Counted from the stretch's first letter, positions 9,976 through 18,897 are shown. The stretch: DNA of 64,000 nucleotides from Pseudomonas subflava (GCF_023823685.1 NZ_JAMXBF010000005.1:434001-498000); one strand, 5' to 3'. The notes: generated by a model from the sequence alone, not told the origin. Made by a program: numbers and translations.

Positions 9976-10135
9976 CGCGCTGGCTCTGCAGGATCAAGGT
10001 GACGACGATGAGGATCAGCCACAGCAGGTAGGGCCTGTACCAGGCGCCGTCGGGGTCGATCCACCAGTCCATGATGGCGGGGGAGAACAGGTAGATGCCC
10101 ACCACCAGGATCAGTACCAGTCGGTAGATGTACAT
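9959..10135 (-). CDS. cbrX: Small membrane protein overlapping cbrA (CbrX-like)
   Basis: A 58-residue ORF from the ATG at 10133-10135 (MYIYRLVLILVVG). Two hydrophobic segments, about residues 5-22 and 38-50, flank a short loop with WWIDPDGAWYRP, so it is probably a small inner-membrane protein. It ends 17 bases inside cbrA. A short ORF called cbrX in this position, translationally linked to cbrA, has been described in P. putida; position and overlap are my reason for the name. Function is unknown: it could be a regulatory leader ORF or a partner of the symporter domain. Confidence 0.8.
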   Translation of the reverse strand: MYIYRLVLILVVGIYLFSPAIMDWWIDPDGAWYRPYLLWLILIVVTLILQSQRDADEL

Positions 10136-10274
10136 GGGGTTTCTCGTCGAGGAATGCGGCGATGGTAAAGGAAGCCGCCAGGCTCCGGCCACAGCGATGC
10201 GCCGCTGGCCCGATCAGGTGGGCGTACCCGCGGCGCGGTGGGCGGCAGGGAGGCGATGGATATGCGGGCGGGAC

Positions 10275-10320
10275 GGCGGCCTGTTCGCTGTGTTTCTGAG
10301 TCCAGCTACGGAAAGTCGCG
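10275..10320. repeat. Diverged copy 1 of a ~46-base intergenic repeat
   Basis: Shares the core CTGTTCGCTG and CTGAGTCCA with the copy at 10420-10465. Roughly three quarters of positions are identical, and the inverted arms are degenerate here. Confidence 0.6.
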
Positions 10321-10419
10321 ACGACCAAGCTCCATGTCGATCGCGAATAAGGGGCGGCGCAGGGCGTCCTCGCACAACTGTACGCCACCGGGATGGCGGG
10401 GCTTCGGCTGCGGGTGAAT

Positions 10420-10465
10420 GGTGGACTGTTCGCTGCGCTCCTGAGTCCACCCTGCGGAAGCCGCG
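10420..10465. repeat. Copy 2 of the ~46-base intergenic repeat, with intact inverted arms
   Basis: GGTGGACT (10420-10427) and AGTCCACC (10444-10451) form an 8-base stem around a 16-base loop. This style of stem-loop is common between genes in Pseudomonas genomes. Confidence 0.65.
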
Positions 10466-10489
10466 TAGGGCGCGACTGGCGCGGTGGCG

Positions 10490-11377
10490 TTAGCGCAGCT
10501 GGGCTTCGGCCAGGGTGCGGCTGCGCGGGATGCGCGTGGCGTCCCAGTGGGCGATGCCCCAGTCGAGCACCTGGCGCGCCGTGGTCTCGGCCAGTTCGGC
10601 GGGCGGCTGCTGGCCGAGGGCGCGCAGGGCGCGGGTCAGCAGAGGCGGTGCCTGATCGGCCGGCAGCGGTGGCGAGCGGTAGCTCTTGCCAAGCTTGTGG
10701 CCGTCCGGCTGGATGATCAGCGGCACGTGCAGATAGCGCGGCTGCGGCAGGCCGAGCAGTTCCTGCAGATAGAGCTGGCGAGGGGTGGAGTCGAGCAGGT
10801 CGGCGCCACGCACCACATCGGTCACCCCCTGCCAGGCGTCGTCCAGCACCACGGCCAGTTGATAGGCGAACAGCCCGTCGCGGCGGCGGATGACGAAGTC
10901 GCCGACCTCGTGGCCCAGGTGCTGGCGGAATTCGCCCTGCACCCGGTCGACGAAGCGGTATTCCAGCGCCGGAACGCGCAGGCGTATGGCCGCGTCGGTG
11001 TCGGCGTGGCCGGCGTTGCGGCAGTTGCCCGGGTAGATGCCGCCGCTGCCTTCCAGCTGTTTGCGCGAGCAGGTGCAGGCATAGGCCAGGCCCTGGTTCA
11101 GCAGCCGCTCGATCAGCGCCGCGTATTCCGCATGCCGCTCACTCTGTCGCACCAGCTCGCCGTCCCATTCGAAGCCGTAGGTCTCCAGGCTGCGCAGGAT
11201 GGCGTCCTGGGCGCCGGGCATCTCGCGGGGCGGGTCGAGGTCTTCCATGCGCAGCAGCCAGCGGCCGCCGGCATTGCGGGCGTCTAGGTAGGAGGCGAGG
11301 CAGGCCACCAGCGAGCCGAAGTGCAGATAGCCACTGGGGGTGGGGGCGAAGCGCCCGACGTAGGGGGAGTCGTTCAT
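10490..11377 (-). CDS. gluQ: Glutamyl-Q tRNA(Asp) synthetase
   Basis: Activates glutamate and transfers it to queuosine in the anticodon of tRNA(Asp). The product is 295 residues, matching GluQ-RS: a GluRS catalytic core without the anticodon-binding domain. The HIGH-like motif is APTPSGYLHFGSL near residue 12 and the KMSKS-like motif is HKLGKS near 230. A CTCSR cysteine cluster fits the zinc site. It follows dksA in the same direction with a terminator between them, the classic dksA-gluQ arrangement in which leaky termination limits gluQ expression. Confidence 0.95.
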   Translation of the reverse strand: MNDSPYVGRFAPTPSGYLHFGSLVACLASYLDARNAGGRWLLRMEDLDPPREMPGAQDAILRSLETYGFEWDGELVRQSERHAEYAALIERLLNQGLAYACTCSRKQLEGSGGIYPGNCRNAGHADTDAAIRLRVPALEYRFVDRVQGEFRQHLGHEVGDFVIRRRDGLFAYQLAVVLDDAWQGVTDVVRGADLLDSTPRQLYLQELLGLPQPRYLHVPLIIQPDGHKLGKSYRSPPLPADQAPPLLTRALRALGQQPPAELAETTARQVLDWGIAHWDATRIPRSRTLAEAQLR

Positions 11378-11440
11378 TGCAGCGAGGCTATCGACTGGGG
11401 CGGCTGGATGCCAGCCCGCTGATCAGCGGCCATAAATGAA

Positions 11441-11462
11441 ACGGGGCGCCTTGGCGCCCCGT
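11441..11462 (-). terminator. Terminator between dksA and gluQ
   Basis: ACGGGGCGCC and its perfect inverted copy form a 10-base stem. On the minus strand it is followed by TTTCATTTA, a weak T tract, consistent with partial read-through into gluQ. Confidence 0.75.
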
Positions 11463-11470
11463 CATGCAAC

Positions 11471-11914
11471 TCAGGAACCGAGCTGCTTTTCCTTGATTTC
11501 CGCGAGGGTCTTGCAGTCGATGCACAGGGTCGCGGTGGGGCGGGCTTCCAGGCGGCGAATGCCGATTTCCACGCCGCATGAGTCGCACCAGCCGTACTCA
11601 TTGTCCTCAATCAACTGCAGGGTCTCGTCGATCTTCTTGATCAGCTTGCGCTCGCGGTCGCGGGCACGCAGTTCCAGGCTGAACTCTTCTTCCTGGCTGG
11701 CGCGGTCGGCCGGGTCGGGGAAGTTGGCGGCTTCGTCCTGCATGTGGTGCACGGTGCGATCCACTTCCTGCATCAGCTCGAGCTTCCACTTGTTGAGGAT
11801 GCTGGTGAAGTGAGCACGCATCGGATCGCTCATGTACTCCTCGCCCTTCTTCTCTTTATAGGGTTCGAAGCCACGAATCAGCTGGTTGCCGTTCTGTTTT
11901 GCTTTGGTGGGCAT
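11471..11914 (-). CDS. dksA: RNA polymerase-binding transcription factor DksA
   Basis: Binds the secondary channel of RNA polymerase and, with ppGpp, adjusts rRNA and amino-acid promoters. The product is 147 residues. The coiled-coil region (about 30-105) carries the tip residues DPADRASQEEE. The C-terminal zinc finger has four cysteines in WCDSCG and LCIDC. The start is the ATG at 11912-11914 (MPTKAKQNGN). It lies divergent from the aminotransferase gene across about 200 bases that must hold both promoters. Confidence 0.97.
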   Translation of the reverse strand: MPTKAKQNGNQLIRGFEPYKEKKGEEYMSDPMRAHFTSILNKWKLELMQEVDRTVHHMQDEAANFPDPADRASQEEEFSLELRARDRERKLIKKIDETLQLIEDNEYGWCDSCGVEIGIRRLEARPTATLCIDCKTLAEIKEKQLGS

Positions 11915-12111
11915 GGATGACCGCCTCTCACTCTCTCTGATCCATTGCGCAGGATCTGTTCCTTTGCCGGCAAGTGCACCGGGGCCTGCGGCTGCAAGCC
12001 GGCGAACTTACCAGATCGATTCCGGCGATGCTACTCCCGGTTGTCTCACGTGTTATGGGGTTACAGGTCAGTTGGTTAGAATCTCCCCTTTTCCTCAATA
12101 AAGGAAGGCCA

Positions 12112-13293
12112 ATGGCCCAGTCCTTCAGTGCGCGCAGCCGCGCCATCGAACCCTTTCACGTCATGGCCCTGTTGGCCCGGGCCAACGAGTTGCAGGCCGC
12201 CGGCCATGACGTGATCCACCTGGAAATCGGCGAGCCGGACTTCATCACCGCCGCGCCCATCGTGCGTGCAGGGCAGGCCGCGCTGGCCGCCGGCCACACC
12301 CGCTATACGGCGGCGCGCGGCATTCCGCAGCTGCGCCAGGCCATCGCCGGTTTCTATGCCGATCGCTATGGTGTGGATATCGACCCCGAACGCGTGCTGA
12401 TTACTCCCGGTGGTTCCGGTGCCCTGTTGCTGGCGTCCAGTCTGCTGGTCGATCCGGGCAGGCACTGGCTGCTGGCCGACCCCGGCTACCCCTGCAACCG
12501 CCACTTCCTGCGCCTGGTCGAAGGCGCCGCGCAGCTGGTGCCGGTCGGCCCGGAGAGCCGCTACCAGCTCACGCCGCAGCTGATCGAGCGGCACTGGGAT
12601 GGCGACAGCGTCGGCGCCCTGGTCGCCTCGCCGGCCAACCCCACCGGCACCCTGCTGCACAAGGATGAACTGGCGGCGCTGTCGACCACGCTGAAACGGC
12701 GCGGCGGCCATTTGGTGGTCGACGAGATCTACCACGGCCTGACCTACGGCTGCGAGGCGGCCAGCGTGCTGGAGGTGGACGACGAGGCATTCGTGCTCAA
12801 CAGCTTCTCCAAGTACTTCGGTATGACCGGCTGGCGCCTGGGCTGGCTGGTGGCGCCCGAGGCTGCCGTGCCCGAGCTGGAAAAGCTGGCGCAGAACCTC
12901 TACATCAGCGCGCCGAGCATGGCCCAGCACGCCGCGCTGGCCTGCTTCGAGCCGGAGAGCCTGGCGATCTTCGAGGCGCGTCGCCACGAATTCCAGATCC
13001 GCCGCGACTACCTGCTGCCGGCCCTGCGCGAACTGGGCTTTCGCATCGCCGTGGAGCCGGAGGGAGCCTTCTATTTATATGCGGATATTTCCGCCTTCGG
13101 TGGCGATGCCTTCGCCTTCTGCCGGCACTTCATCGAGACCGAGCACGTGGCCTTCACCCCGGGCCTGGACTTCGGTCGCCACCTGGCCGGCCACCACGTG
13201 CGCTTCGCCTACACGCAGAGCGTCGAGCGCCTGGAACAGGCAGTCGAGCGCATCGCCCGCGGCCTGAAGAGCTGGAGCCCCGATGCGCTTTGA
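12112..13293 (+). CDS. PLP-dependent class I/II aminotransferase
   Basis: 393 residues, fold-type I aminotransferase. Lys234 in [16 protein letters not shown] is the predicted PLP lysine. Other core motifs are GEPDF (41-45), [10 protein letters not shown] (98-107), SPANPTGT (173-180) and VVDEIYHGL (202-210). The start ATG at 12112 follows AAGGAAGG. The substrate cannot be read from sequence; relatives act on aromatic or branched-chain amino or keto acids. The gene overlaps sfsA by 11 bases, so the two are co-translated. The conserved neighbourhood dksA / aminotransferase matches other Pseudomonas. Confidence 0.9.
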   Translation: MAQSFSARSRAIEPFHVMALLARANELQAAGHDVIHLEIGEPDFITAAPIVRAGQAALAAGHTRYTAARGIPQLRQAIAGFYADRYGVDIDPERVLITPGGSGALLLASSLLVDPGRHWLLADPGYPCNRHFLRLVEGAAQLVPVGPESRYQLTPQLIERHWDGDSVGALVASPANPTGTLLHKDELAALSTTLKRRGGHLVVDEIYHGLTYGCEAASVLEVDDEAFVLNSFSKYFGMTGWRLGWLVAPEAAVPELEKLAQNLYISAPSMAQHAALACFEPESLAIFEARRHEFQIRRDYLLPALRELGFRIAVEPEGAFYLYADISAFGGDAFAFCRHFIETEHVAFTPGLDFGRHLAGHHVRFAYTQSVERLEQAVERIARGLKSWSPDAL

Positions 13294-13990
13294 TCCGCCG
13301 CTGGAGGAGGGGCGTCTGCTGCGCCGCTACAAGCGCTTCCTCGCCGATATCGAGACGAGCAGCGGCGAGGCGCTGACCATCCACTGTCCCAATACCGGCT
13401 CGATGCTCAACTGCCTGAGCGAAGGCGCGCGGGTCTGGTTCAGCCGTTCCAACGACCCCAAGCGCAAGCTGCCGGGCACCTGGGAGCTGGGCGAGACGCC
13501 GCACGGCCGTCTGGCCTGCCTAAACACCGGGCGCGCCAACGCGCTGGTCGAGGAGGCGCTGCGCGCCGGCATCATCACCGAGCTGGCCGGCTTCACCGGC
13601 TTCAGGCGCGAGGTGGCCTACGGCAGCGAGGGCAGTCGCGCGGACTTTCGTCTGGATTATCTGAGCGGCTCGCTGTTTCTCGAGGTGAAGAGCGTCACCC
13701 TGGGCTTCGCCGGTTCCACCGTGGCTGCCTTCCCCGACGCGGTGACCGAGCGCGGCGCCAAGCACCTGCGCGAGCTGGCCGCATTGGCGCGGCAGGGCGG
13801 GCGCGCGGTGCTGCTGTACTGCGTGAACCTGTCCGGCATCGAGGCGGTGCGCGCCGCCGAGGAGATCGACCCGGTCTACGCGGCGGGCCTGCGCGAGGCG
13901 CGGGCGGCGGGCGTCGAGGTGCTGGCCTACGGCGCCTCGGTCGATCCGGCCGAGGTGCGCCTGCTGCGGCGGCTCGAAGTGCTGTCGTAG
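13283..13990 (+). CDS. sfsA: Sugar fermentation stimulation protein SfsA
   Basis: 235 residues, normal for SfsA. Family motifs include IHCPNTGSM near residue 32, RVWFSRSND and VKSVTLGF. The family has a restriction-endonuclease-like catalytic core and an N-terminal OB-type nucleic-acid-binding part; in E. coli it was linked to maltose-gene expression, but its biochemical role is unsettled. The start ATG at 13283 lies within the 3' end of the aminotransferase gene. The location next to dksA is shared with enterobacteria. Confidence 0.94.
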   Translation: MRFDPPLEEGRLLRRYKRFLADIETSSGEALTIHCPNTGSMLNCLSEGARVWFSRSNDPKRKLPGTWELGETPHGRLACLNTGRANALVEEALRAGIITELAGFTGFRREVAYGSEGSRADFRLDYLSGSLFLEVKSVTLGFAGSTVAAFPDAVTERGAKHLRELAALARQGGRAVLLYCVNLSGIEAVRAAEEIDPVYAAGLREARAAGVEVLAYGASVDPAEVRLLRRLEVLS

Positions 13991-14029
13991 GCGCGCCGCG
14001 CATCTTCATCTCGCGGCGCGCAGGCGCAG

Positions 14030-14344
14030 CTATTCGATCCAGATACCTTCGGCGTTCTCGTGACAGGCGATGGCCTGCAGCGACTGCCCGGCGCAGGGGC
14101 CGGTCACGCATTCGCCGTTCTCGATGAGGAACAACGCGCCGTGGTGGGCGCACTGGATCAGGCTGCCGCTGGCGTCGAGGAAGTCGTCCGCACGCCATTC
14201 CAGCGTCAGCCCGCGATGCGGGCAGCTGTTCAGGTAGACATGGGCGCGGCCGTCGCGGCGCACCGCCAGCAACTTGCGCCCCGCAACGACAAAGCCCCGG
14301 CTCTGGCCTTCGACCAGCTCACCCGGGGCGCACAGATGAATCAT
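14030..14344 (-). CDS. Small Rieske [2Fe-2S] protein
   Basis: 104 residues, a stand-alone Rieske domain. The two cluster-binding boxes are NSCPHRG (Cys-x-His) and CAHHG, separated as in ferredoxin-type Rieske proteins. No oxygenase catalytic domain is fused. I chose the ATG at 14342-14344 because GGAG lies 6 bases upstream on the minus strand; longer in-frame starts lack this. Likely a soluble electron carrier or sensor. Its partner is unknown, but it sits between sfsA and the haem receptor and is transcribed in the same direction as the receptor, 82 bases downstream. Confidence 0.88.
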   Translation of the reverse strand: MIHLCAPGELVEGQSRGFVVAGRKLLAVRRDGRAHVYLNSCPHRGLTLEWRADDFLDASGSLIQCAHHGALFLIENGECVTGPCAGQSLQAIACHENAEGIWIE

Positions 14345-14426
14345 GAGCATCTCCACGCCGGGGCGGGGATTATCCCGCACGGGCGTGGCGATGGGGTAGG
14401 GCGCGCTTCCCTGCGCGAAGTGGAAC

Positions 14427-16727
14427 TCAGTATTGCCAGGACGCGGAGACGCGGAAGTTGCGGCCGACCTCGCTGTAGTAGTCGTCCGGCTGCACCAGAG
14501 TGCCGGTGGGCACGTTCAGCGCATTCCAGTACTTCTTGTCGAAGGCGTTGAACAGGCCGGCCTGGAGTTTCACGCCGTCGAGCTCGGCGGGTTGCCACCA
14601 GCCGGTGAGATCGACCACGCCGTAGCCCGGGGCTTCGAAGTCGCCCTCGTTCTCCACCTTGTCGCGGCGTGCTGCGGCGCGCAGCATCAGGTCGGCGCCG
14701 TATTGGTCGTGCTCGTAGTTCAGGCCGAGCAGGCTGGTGATCGGCGCCACGGAGCTCAGGCGCTGATTGGTTTCGCGGTCCTCGCCGTTGGCCCAGGCCA
14801 CCGAGCCCCACAGCTTCCAGTGCGGCACGAACTCCCAGTGGGCGGCCACTTCGGCGCCGTAGATCTGCACCTTGGCGCGGTTCTCGGTGCGGGTCACGCC
14901 GAACGGGTAGGCGCTGGGGTCGAGGCCGAGTTCGGCGACCTGCGCGGACGACAGCGCCACGTCTTCGTCGATGAAGTTCTTGTAGTGGTTGTCGAACAGG
15001 CTGATCGAGCCGCCGAGTTTCTCGTTGCCGAGCTGTGCGCCGATCTCGTAGCCGTTGCTTTCCTCGGGTTTGAGGCCGGCGTTGCCGAGGCGCAGGTAGT
15101 TACCCTCGGAACCGTAGTTCATGTACAGCTGGGTGGCGTCCGGCGCCTTGAAGCCCTGGGCCCACTGGGCATAGAGCAGCGCTGCCTCGGCCACCTGCCA
15201 GGTGGCGAGCAGGCTGCCGGACAGCTTGTGGTCCTTGCTCGACTTCAGGGTTTCGTTGTTGGTCGGGTTGGTGTTGTTGTCGAAGTCGCCGGTGGCCTTC
15301 GGCTCCTGCTTGTAATGGTCGTAGCGCAGCCCGGGGGTCAGCTTGACGCGACCGTCGGCGAAGCTGATCTCGTTGGCGGCGAACACGGCCCACTGGGTCG
15401 CCTCGGCCTTCGGCATGTCGGCCTGGTTGGTGTGCAGGAAGTCGCAGGACGCCGGGCCCATGTACATCGGGTGGCTCGGCGAGATGCTGAAGCCGGGGCA
15501 GTTGTCGTAGCCCTCGGAGACCTGCTCGGTGTCGATCCGGTACAGCTCGCCGCCGAGGGTCAGCTTGTTCGGCAGGCCGGCGATCTCGAACTGCTTGCCG
15601 ATATCGCCGGAGACGCCGAACAGCTCCTTCTCGATCTGGTTGTCGCGGCCGAACGGACCACTCGGATAGCGGTAGGGGTTGCCCGGCAGGCCGAAGAACA
15701 GGAAGTCGGGAATGGCGGCACGGCTGTCGACCGAGCGGATGCCGTTCTGGTCGTCGTGGCGGCGCAGCTTCTGCCAGTAGGCGATGGCGTTGGCGCTGTC
15801 GATCGGGCTGTTGCCGTCTTCGGCCCGGAACGCGTAGTCGACGGACAGGCGCTGGCGCTTGCTGTGTTCTTCGGTGCCGTTCTCGCCGATCAAGTAGGTG
15901 CTGCCCTGGTTGGTGCGGCTGTCGATGTCGTTCTCGCGCTCGAACAGCTCGCCGGTGAAGCCGACCTTGTGGCCGCCGTCGAAGCGCTGCTGCAGCTTGA
16001 CCAGCAGACTCTGCTGGTCGGTGTCGGCCGGGTTGGCCTCGGTGCGACGGGTGCCATAGCCGTCGTCGTTGCCACCGCTTTCCAGCTCAGGACCCTGGCG
16101 CTGGCCGCCCTGCAGCAGCCAGGACGTGTCCTGATAGCGGCCGGCGAGGGCGCCGTTCAGGCCCCAGCTGTTGTCGGCGCTGTCGTAGTCGGTCTTGATC
16201 AGGCTGCCGAAGTCCTTGCCTTCGCCCAGCAGGTCGTCCGGGTTGAGGGTGAACAGCTGCACCGCGCCGCCGAGGGCGCCGGAGCCGGCCAGGCTGGAGT
16301 TGGCGCCGCGCACGATGTCCACCGAGGACAGGCCGTCGAAGTCGATGGCGTCGAGGCCGCCCTGGGCGCCGCCGGTCGGGCCCTGGCTACGCGCGCCATC
16401 GGTCAGCCACGGCACGCGGATGCCGTCGATGGTGGTCAGCACCCGGTCGCGATCCAGGCCGCGGATGTTGATGCTCTCGCTGGTGCGGCTGTAGTTGACA
16501 CCGGGCTCGGAGCGCTGACCGAGGTCGTCGAAGCTGCGGATGAAGCGCTTTTCGATCGTCTCGGCATTGGTCCGTGTTGTCGTCGGCAGCGCCTCGCTGG
16601 CGGCGGTGCCGGTGACCTGGGTGGGGGCGAGTTCGGTGGAGCTGTCCGTGGTCTGTGCCAGCGCCAGCGAGGGGCTGAGCAGCAACAGCGCCATCCATGG
16701 GCGCAAGGCGAAGGGTGGGGTGGACAT
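14427..16727 (-). CDS. phuR: TonB-dependent haem receptor (PhuR-like)
   Basis: Outer-membrane beta-barrel that imports haem or haemoprotein haem using TonB energy. The product is 766 residues with a cleavable signal peptide ending ALAQ near residue 25 and a plug domain from about 45 to 160. Haem-receptor hallmarks are a FRAP-like box FKAPDATQLYMNY and an NPNL-like NAGLKPEES. The start ATG at 16725-16727 has GGGAG upstream. It is divergent from phuSTUV with a Fur-like site between, the arrangement known for phu loci. HasR is an alternative, but no has genes are present. Confidence 0.9.
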   Translation of the reverse strand: MSTPPFALRPWMALLLLSPSLALAQTTDSSTELAPTQVTGTAASEALPTTTRTNAETIEKRFIRSFDDLGQRSEPGVNYSRTSESINIRGLDRDRVLTTIDGIRVPWLTDGARSQGPTGGAQGGLDAIDFDGLSSVDIVRGANSSLAGSGALGGAVQLFTLNPDDLLGEGKDFGSLIKTDYDSADNSWGLNGALAGRYQDTSWLLQGGQRQGPELESGGNDDGYGTRRTEANPADTDQQSLLVKLQQRFDGGHKVGFTGELFERENDIDSRTNQGSTYLIGENGTEEHSKRQRLSVDYAFRAEDGNSPIDSANAIAYWQKLRRHDDQNGIRSVDSRAAIPDFLFFGLPGNPYRYPSGPFGRDNQIEKELFGVSGDIGKQFEIAGLPNKLTLGGELYRIDTEQVSEGYDNCPGFSISPSHPMYMGPASCDFLHTNQADMPKAEATQWAVFAANEISFADGRVKLTPGLRYDHYKQEPKATGDFDNNTNPTNNETLKSSKDHKLSGSLLATWQVAEAALLYAQWAQGFKAPDATQLYMNYGSEGNYLRLGNAGLKPEESNGYEIGAQLGNEKLGGSISLFDNHYKNFIDEDVALSSAQVAELGLDPSAYPFGVTRTENRAKVQIYGAEVAAHWEFVPHWKLWGSVAWANGEDRETNQRLSSVAPITSLLGLNYEHDQYGADLMLRAAARRDKVENEGDFEAPGYGVVDLTGWWQPAELDGVKLQAGLFNAFDKKYWNALNVPTGTLVQPDDYYSEVGRNFRVSASWQY

Positions 16728-16798
16728 GGCTTTACTCCCGCTAGTGGCTCTTGATGGCCAGTGAATTTGGCGGGCAGCACGGTAATGGATATTTCTTC

Positions 16799-16817
16799 TC
16801 AAATGCAAATCGTTATC
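16799..16817. promoter_or_regulatory. Fur-box-like site between phuR and phuS
   Basis: The minus strand reads GATAACGATTTGCATTTGA, matching the 19-base Fur consensus at 12 positions. It lies in an AT-rich island between divergent haem genes. Confidence 0.6.
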
Positions 16818-16866
16818 ACAAGCATTGGAATTTAATTCTTGATGGAGTAGCCTGCGCCGACTCGAA

Positions 16867-16912
16867 CGAGCCGCTGTCTCTCCTCCCCGTTAAACGGGGT
16901 AGGGGAGGCTCG
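16867..16912 (+). other. Stable stem-loop in the phuS leader
   Basis: CGAGC (16867-16871) pairs with GCTCG (16908-16912), and inside it CCCCGT-TAA-ACGGGG (16885-16899) makes a strong stem extended by CTCC/GGAG-type pairs. It ends 28 bases before the phuS ATG. Confidence 0.55.
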
Positions 16913-16940
16913 CTCGCCAAACAACGAAATGAGGTAGCCC

Positions 16941-18008
16941 ATGACCATGCCAACCACCGCCCCCAACGCCTCCGCGCTCTATCAGGACTGGCAGCGCCTG
17001 CGCGCCGAACAGACCGGCCTGCGCGCCCGCGATGCCGCCGCCAGACTTGGCGTCAGCGAGGCCGAGCTGACCGCCAGCCGCCTGGGCGTGGACGCCGTGC
17101 GCCTGCGCACCGACTGGAGCGAGCTGCTGCCGGCGCTAGGCGAGCTGGGCTATATCATGGCGCTCACCCGCAACGAGCATTGCGTGCACGAGCGCAAGGG
17201 CTACTACCGCGAGGTCTCGGTCAGCGCCAACGGCGCCATGGGCCTGGTGGTCTCTCCGGATATCGACCTGCGCCTGTTCATGACCCAGTGGGCCAGCGTG
17301 TTCGCCGTCGCCGAGAGCATCGATCGTGGCGTGCAGCGCAGCATCCAGATCTTCGATCGCCAGGGCACTGCCGTGCACAAGGTCTACCTGACTGCCAAGA
17401 GCGAGGAAGCGGCCTGGTTGCCGCTGGTCGAGCGCTTCCGCGCCGCAGAGCAGAGCGCCGAGCTGGACCTGCAGCCGCTGGCCGAACGCAAGGCTCCGCG
17501 CGCCAATGCCGAGGTGGACGCCGCCGCCCTGCGCGCCGACTGGGCCGAGCTGAAGGACACCCACCACTTCTTCGCTATGCTCAAGCGCCACGACGTAGCC
17601 CGTACCCAGGCCCTGCGCCTGGCCGGTCGCGAGTGGGCCGAGCCGCTGGCCACCGCGGAGCTGCCGAAACTGCTGGAAGAAGCCGGTAGCCGTCAGGTGC
17701 CGATCATGGTCTTCGTCGGCAACCAGCACTGCATCCAGATCCACTCCGGCACCGTGAGCAACCTGCGCTGGATGGGCGACTGGTTCAACGTGCTCGACCC
17801 CGAGTTCAACCTGCACCTGAAGACCCCGGGCGTGGTCGAACTGTGGCGTGTGCGCAAGCCGAGCAGCGACGGCATCATCACCAGCTACGAGGCCTTCGAC
17901 GCCGATGGCGAGCTGGTCGTGCAGTTGTTCGGTGCGCGCAAGCCGGGCGTGCCGGAGCTGGTCGAGTGGCGCGAGCTGGCCGAATCCATCGCCGCCCTGG
18001 AGGCTTGA
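16941..18008 (+). CDS. phuS: Cytoplasmic haem-binding protein PhuS/HmuS
   Basis: Binds incoming haem in the cytoplasm and hands it to a haem oxygenase. The product is 355 residues with the internal duplication typical of the HemS/PhuS family: two similar halves, with LGELGYIMALTRNEHCVHERKG in the first and the haem-ligating segment around His208-His209 (THHFFAMLKRH) at the start of the second. The start is the first ATG at 16941, preceded by GAGG. It is the first gene of the phu transport operon; phuT begins 1 base after its stop. Confidence 0.94.
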   Translation: MTMPTTAPNASALYQDWQRLRAEQTGLRARDAAARLGVSEAELTASRLGVDAVRLRTDWSELLPALGELGYIMALTRNEHCVHERKGYYREVSVSANGAMGLVVSPDIDLRLFMTQWASVFAVAESIDRGVQRSIQIFDRQGTAVHKVYLTAKSEEAAWLPLVERFRAAEQSAELDLQPLAERKAPRANAEVDAAALRADWAELKDTHHFFAMLKRHDVARTQALRLAGREWAEPLATAELPKLLEEAGSRQVPIMVFVGNQHCIQIHSGTVSNLRWMGDWFNVLDPEFNLHLKTPGVVELWRVRKPSSDGIITSYEAFDADGELVVQLFGARKPGVPELVEWRELAESIAALEA

Positions 18009-18009
18009 G

Positions 18010-18897
18010 ATGCGCCTGTCCAAGTATCTGTTGCTATGTGGCAGCCTGCTGTTCAGCCATGCCGCCGCGGCCGCCGATCTGCCGCAACGCTGGGTCAGCT
18101 CCGGCGGCTCCCTGAGCGAGTGGGTGGTGCGTCTGGGTGGTGAAGGCAAGCTGGTCGGCGTCGACACCACCAGCCTGCACCCGCAGACCCTGCGCCAGCT
18201 GCCGAGCATCGGTTACCAGCGCGCTTTGTCCGCCGAAGGTGTGCTGTCGCTGCGCCCGGACATCCTGATCGGCAGCGAGGAAATGGGCCCGCCGCCGGTG
18301 ATCGCGCAGATCAAGGCCGCCGGCATCCGCATCGAGACCCTGTCGGCCAAGCCCGACCTGGAAACCCTGGAGCGCAACGTGCTGCGCCTGGGCGAGCTGC
18401 TCGGCGCGCCCGAGCGGGCTCGCGAGGAGATGGCCGCCTATCGCCAGCGCCTGCAGCGTCAGGCCGACTGGGTCGCCCGGGTGCGCGAGAAGCAGCAGGC
18501 GCCGCGCGTGCTGATGCTGCTCGGTCACGCCGGCAGCAACGTCATGGCGGCGGGCAAGGACAGCCTGGCGGTGTGGCTGATCGAGCATGCCGGTGGCGAG
18601 AGCCGCACCGAGCACAGCGGCTACAAACCGATCTCCAACGAGGCGCTGCTGGCCATGGACCCGCAGGTGGTGATCTTCGCCGACCGCAGCCTGCACGGCG
18701 AGGAGGCGCGTAAGGCACTGCTGCAGCAGAACCCGGTCCTGCAGCAGACCAGCGCCGCGCGTGACGGCCGCCTGCTGACTCTTGATCCGACCCTGCTGGT
18801 CGGCGGCCTCGGCCCGCGTCTGCCCGAGGGACTGGCCGAGCTGTCGGCGGCCTTTTATCCTTCCGAGCAAGCACTGACGGCCAAACTCGACCGATGA
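18010..18897 (+). CDS. phuT: Periplasmic haem-binding protein PhuT
   Basis: Carries haem from the receptor to the ABC permease. The product is 295 residues with a signal peptide (MRLSKYLLLCGSLLF...HAAAAAD). The class III substrate-binding fold is marked by VDTTSLHPQTLRQLPSIGY, whose Tyr69 corresponds to the haem-ligating tyrosine of PhuT/ShuT. The end overlaps phuU in an ATGA junction, so the two are translationally coupled. Confidence 0.94.
   Translation: MRLSKYLLLCGSLLFSHAAAAADLPQRWVSSGGSLSEWVVRLGGEGKLVGVDTTSLHPQTLRQLPSIGYQRALSAEGVLSLRPDILIGSEEMGPPPVIAQIKAAGIRIETLSAKPDLETLERNVLRLGELLGAPERAREEMAAYRQRLQRQADWVARVREKQQAPRVLMLLGHAGSNVMAAGKDSLAVWLIEHAGGESRTEHSGYKPISNEALLAMDPQVVIFADRSLHGEEARKALLQQNPVLQQTSAARDGRLLTLDPTLLVGGLGPRLPEGLAELSAAFYPSEQALTAKLDR

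Larger units (their letters stand above)
10136..10489. other. Intergenic stretch between gluQ and cbrX with two related repeats
   Basis: About 350 bases without a believable gene. It holds the leader of cbrX-cbrA and two diverged direct copies of a ~46-base element (see the repeat entries). Open frames here in either direction have Arg/Pro-rich composition and no ribosome-binding sites. Confidence 0.6.

Noticed and set aside
10128..10493. Overlapping open frames in the gluQ-cbrX spacer
   Set aside because: Arg/Pro-rich frames on both strands over a repeat-bearing spacer with no start signals.
14433..16754. Plus-strand open frame of 773 codons opposite phuR
   Set aside because: Antisense shadow with Val/Gly/Leu-rich sequence and no family features. 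The minus-strand receptor is unambiguous.
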